Part shown: positions 5,264-5,594 of the stretch, piece after piece
How positions within the stretch are numbered: the stretch's first letter is position 1
Layout: the number at the start of each line of letters is the position of its first letter
Assembly: GCA_022709995.1 (NCBI GenBank)
Contig: JAKLHU010000169.1
Coordinates: forward strand, 1-5,594
Length of the DNA: 5,594 nt
Source: Verrucomicrobiota bacterium
GTDB taxonomy: Bacteria > Verrucomicrobiota > Lentisphaeria > Oligosphaerales > Oligosphaeraceae
Direction: 5' to 3'
Made by a program: the position numbers and the translations under genes
The notes under the pieces: model-generated
What the model saw: only the letters and a program-made list of their open reading frames with translations
What the model was told of the DNA's origin: nothing
Databases searched by the model: none

Positions 5264-5594
5264 CATGCTCAATATCAGCAAAACGTTCAATCCGGGAACG
5301 CCGGACGAAGTCCAGGCGGTCCGCCAGCTGTCCCTCACGGTTGAAGATGGCGCCTTTGTCATCGTCATCGGCACCAACGGCTCGGGCAAGTCCACCCAGA
5401 TTTACCTGCTCAAGCGCTGGCTCGAACAACAGGGATTGAAGGTGTATTTCAGCGAGTGGAATTCCTCCGCGCTCGTCAAGTCCGCCACCAGCAAGGGCAA
5501 GAAGATGGCCCTGCTCACGCCCACCACGTTCAGCCTGATTCACGCGACGGATTTCGCCGACCGCTACGAGCGTCACCTGCTGCCATTGCTGCGC
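5256..5594 (+). CDS. ABC ATPase N-terminus fused in frame to a thymidylate-kinase-like domain (runs off right edge)
   Basis: The open frame from ATG 5256 reaches the right edge (113 residues, C-terminus missing). Residues 1-47 are an ABC ATPase start: MLNISKTFNPGTPDEVQAVRQLSLTVEDGAFVIVIGTNGSGKST, with an A-loop region, beta strands and the Walker A motif (39-47, K45 and S46). After the P-loop an ABC protein should continue with LLNxIxG and, about 35 residues later, a Q-loop. Instead residues 48-113 read QIYLLKRWLEQQGLKVYFSEWNSS and LLTPTTFSLIHATDFADRYERHLLPLLR, which is a thymidylate-kinase-like (PF02223-type) P-loop kinase continuing normally from its own GSGKST. No Q-loop, signature or Walker B of an ABC protein is seen. 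Start: AGGTGG at 5244-5249 is six bases upstream, and the ATG overlaps the permease stop by 8 bases, the position expected for the TrpZ-like ATPase. It could be a natural fusion or an assembly join; the sequence is continuous and in frame. Confidence 0.8.
   Translation, partial: MLDMLNISKTFNPGTPDEVQAVRQLSLTVEDGAFVIVIGTNGSGKSTQIYLLKRWLEQQGLKVYFSEWNSSALVKSATSKGKKMALLTPTTFSLIHATDFADRYERHLLPLLR
5370..5399 (+). other. Probable fusion point between ABC ATPase and thymidylate-kinase-like sequence
   Basis: The protein similarity changes inside the Walker A codons. G39-T40-N41 (5370-5378) still fits an ABC ATPase (xxIGxNGSGKST), GSGKST (5379-5396) fits both families, and Q48 (5397) onward fits thymidylate kinases (GSGKSTQ). 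The exact crossover cannot be placed within the shared codons. Base composition is similar on both sides, with no stop, frameshift or repeat at the join. Confidence 0.65.

Noticed and set aside
4133..5395. Minus-strand open frame opposite the permease
   Set aside because: Low-complexity Gln/Asp/Gly/His-rich translation with no recognisable motif; the plus strand encodes an unmistakable permease and the next gene.
5169..5576. Minus-strand open frame opposite the permease end and the chimeric gene
   Set aside because: No domain or ribosome binding site, and it runs antisense to two coupled genes with recognisable proteins.

Overview
The window is GC-rich bacterial DNA, probably from a Gram-negative-type organism. 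It holds the start of a LacI-family regulator on the minus strand (1-586), a regulatory intergenic region of about 440 bases (587-1025), and a tightly packed plus-strand operon (1026 to the right edge) for an ABC importer of the putative tryptophan/tyrosine (TrpXYZ-like, ABC_sub_bind / BPD_transp_2) class. The species cannot be named from the sequence. The plus strand is visibly C-rich over G in both the minus-strand regulator and the plus-strand operon, so wobble positions are G/T-rich in the regulator and C-rich in the operon.

Intergenic region: a near-ideal minus-strand sigma70-type promoter (TTGAAA, 17 bases, TATAAT with an extended -10 TG) faces the regulator gene. A perfect 12-base palindrome with a central CG, of the kind bound by LacI-family proteins, lies just downstream of the predicted start of transcription, which points to autoregulation. 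A weaker divergent plus-strand promoter overlaps the same operator. Closer to the operon there are GC-rich hairpins and a short stretch whose plus-strand translation matches the start of a GntR-type winged helix (GDRLPSLREIS); it looks like a gene remnant.

Operon: (i) a membrane-anchored solute-binding protein with two tandem ABC_sub_bind domains joined by a polyproline linker; (ii) a 422-residue protein with an N-terminal STAS (anti-sigma-antagonist-like) domain and a large C-terminal region I do not recognise; (iii) a TrpY-like permease overlapping the previous gene by 4 bases; (iv) a gene overlapping the permease by 8 bases that starts as the expected ABC ATPase. The first three junctions (12-base gap, 4-base overlap, 8-base overlap) and good ribosome binding sites indicate one transcript.

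The most striking point is gene (iv). It reads as an ABC ATPase up to its Walker A motif and then, in the same frame, continues as a thymidylate-kinase-like protein (WNSS, LTPTTFSLIHATDFADRYER), with no ABC sequence after the P-loop as far as the right edge. The switch falls exactly in the P-loop coding sequence shared by both families. This is either a natural recombination fusion that leaves the importer without a normal ATPase, or an assembly chimera; sequence alone cannot separate the two.
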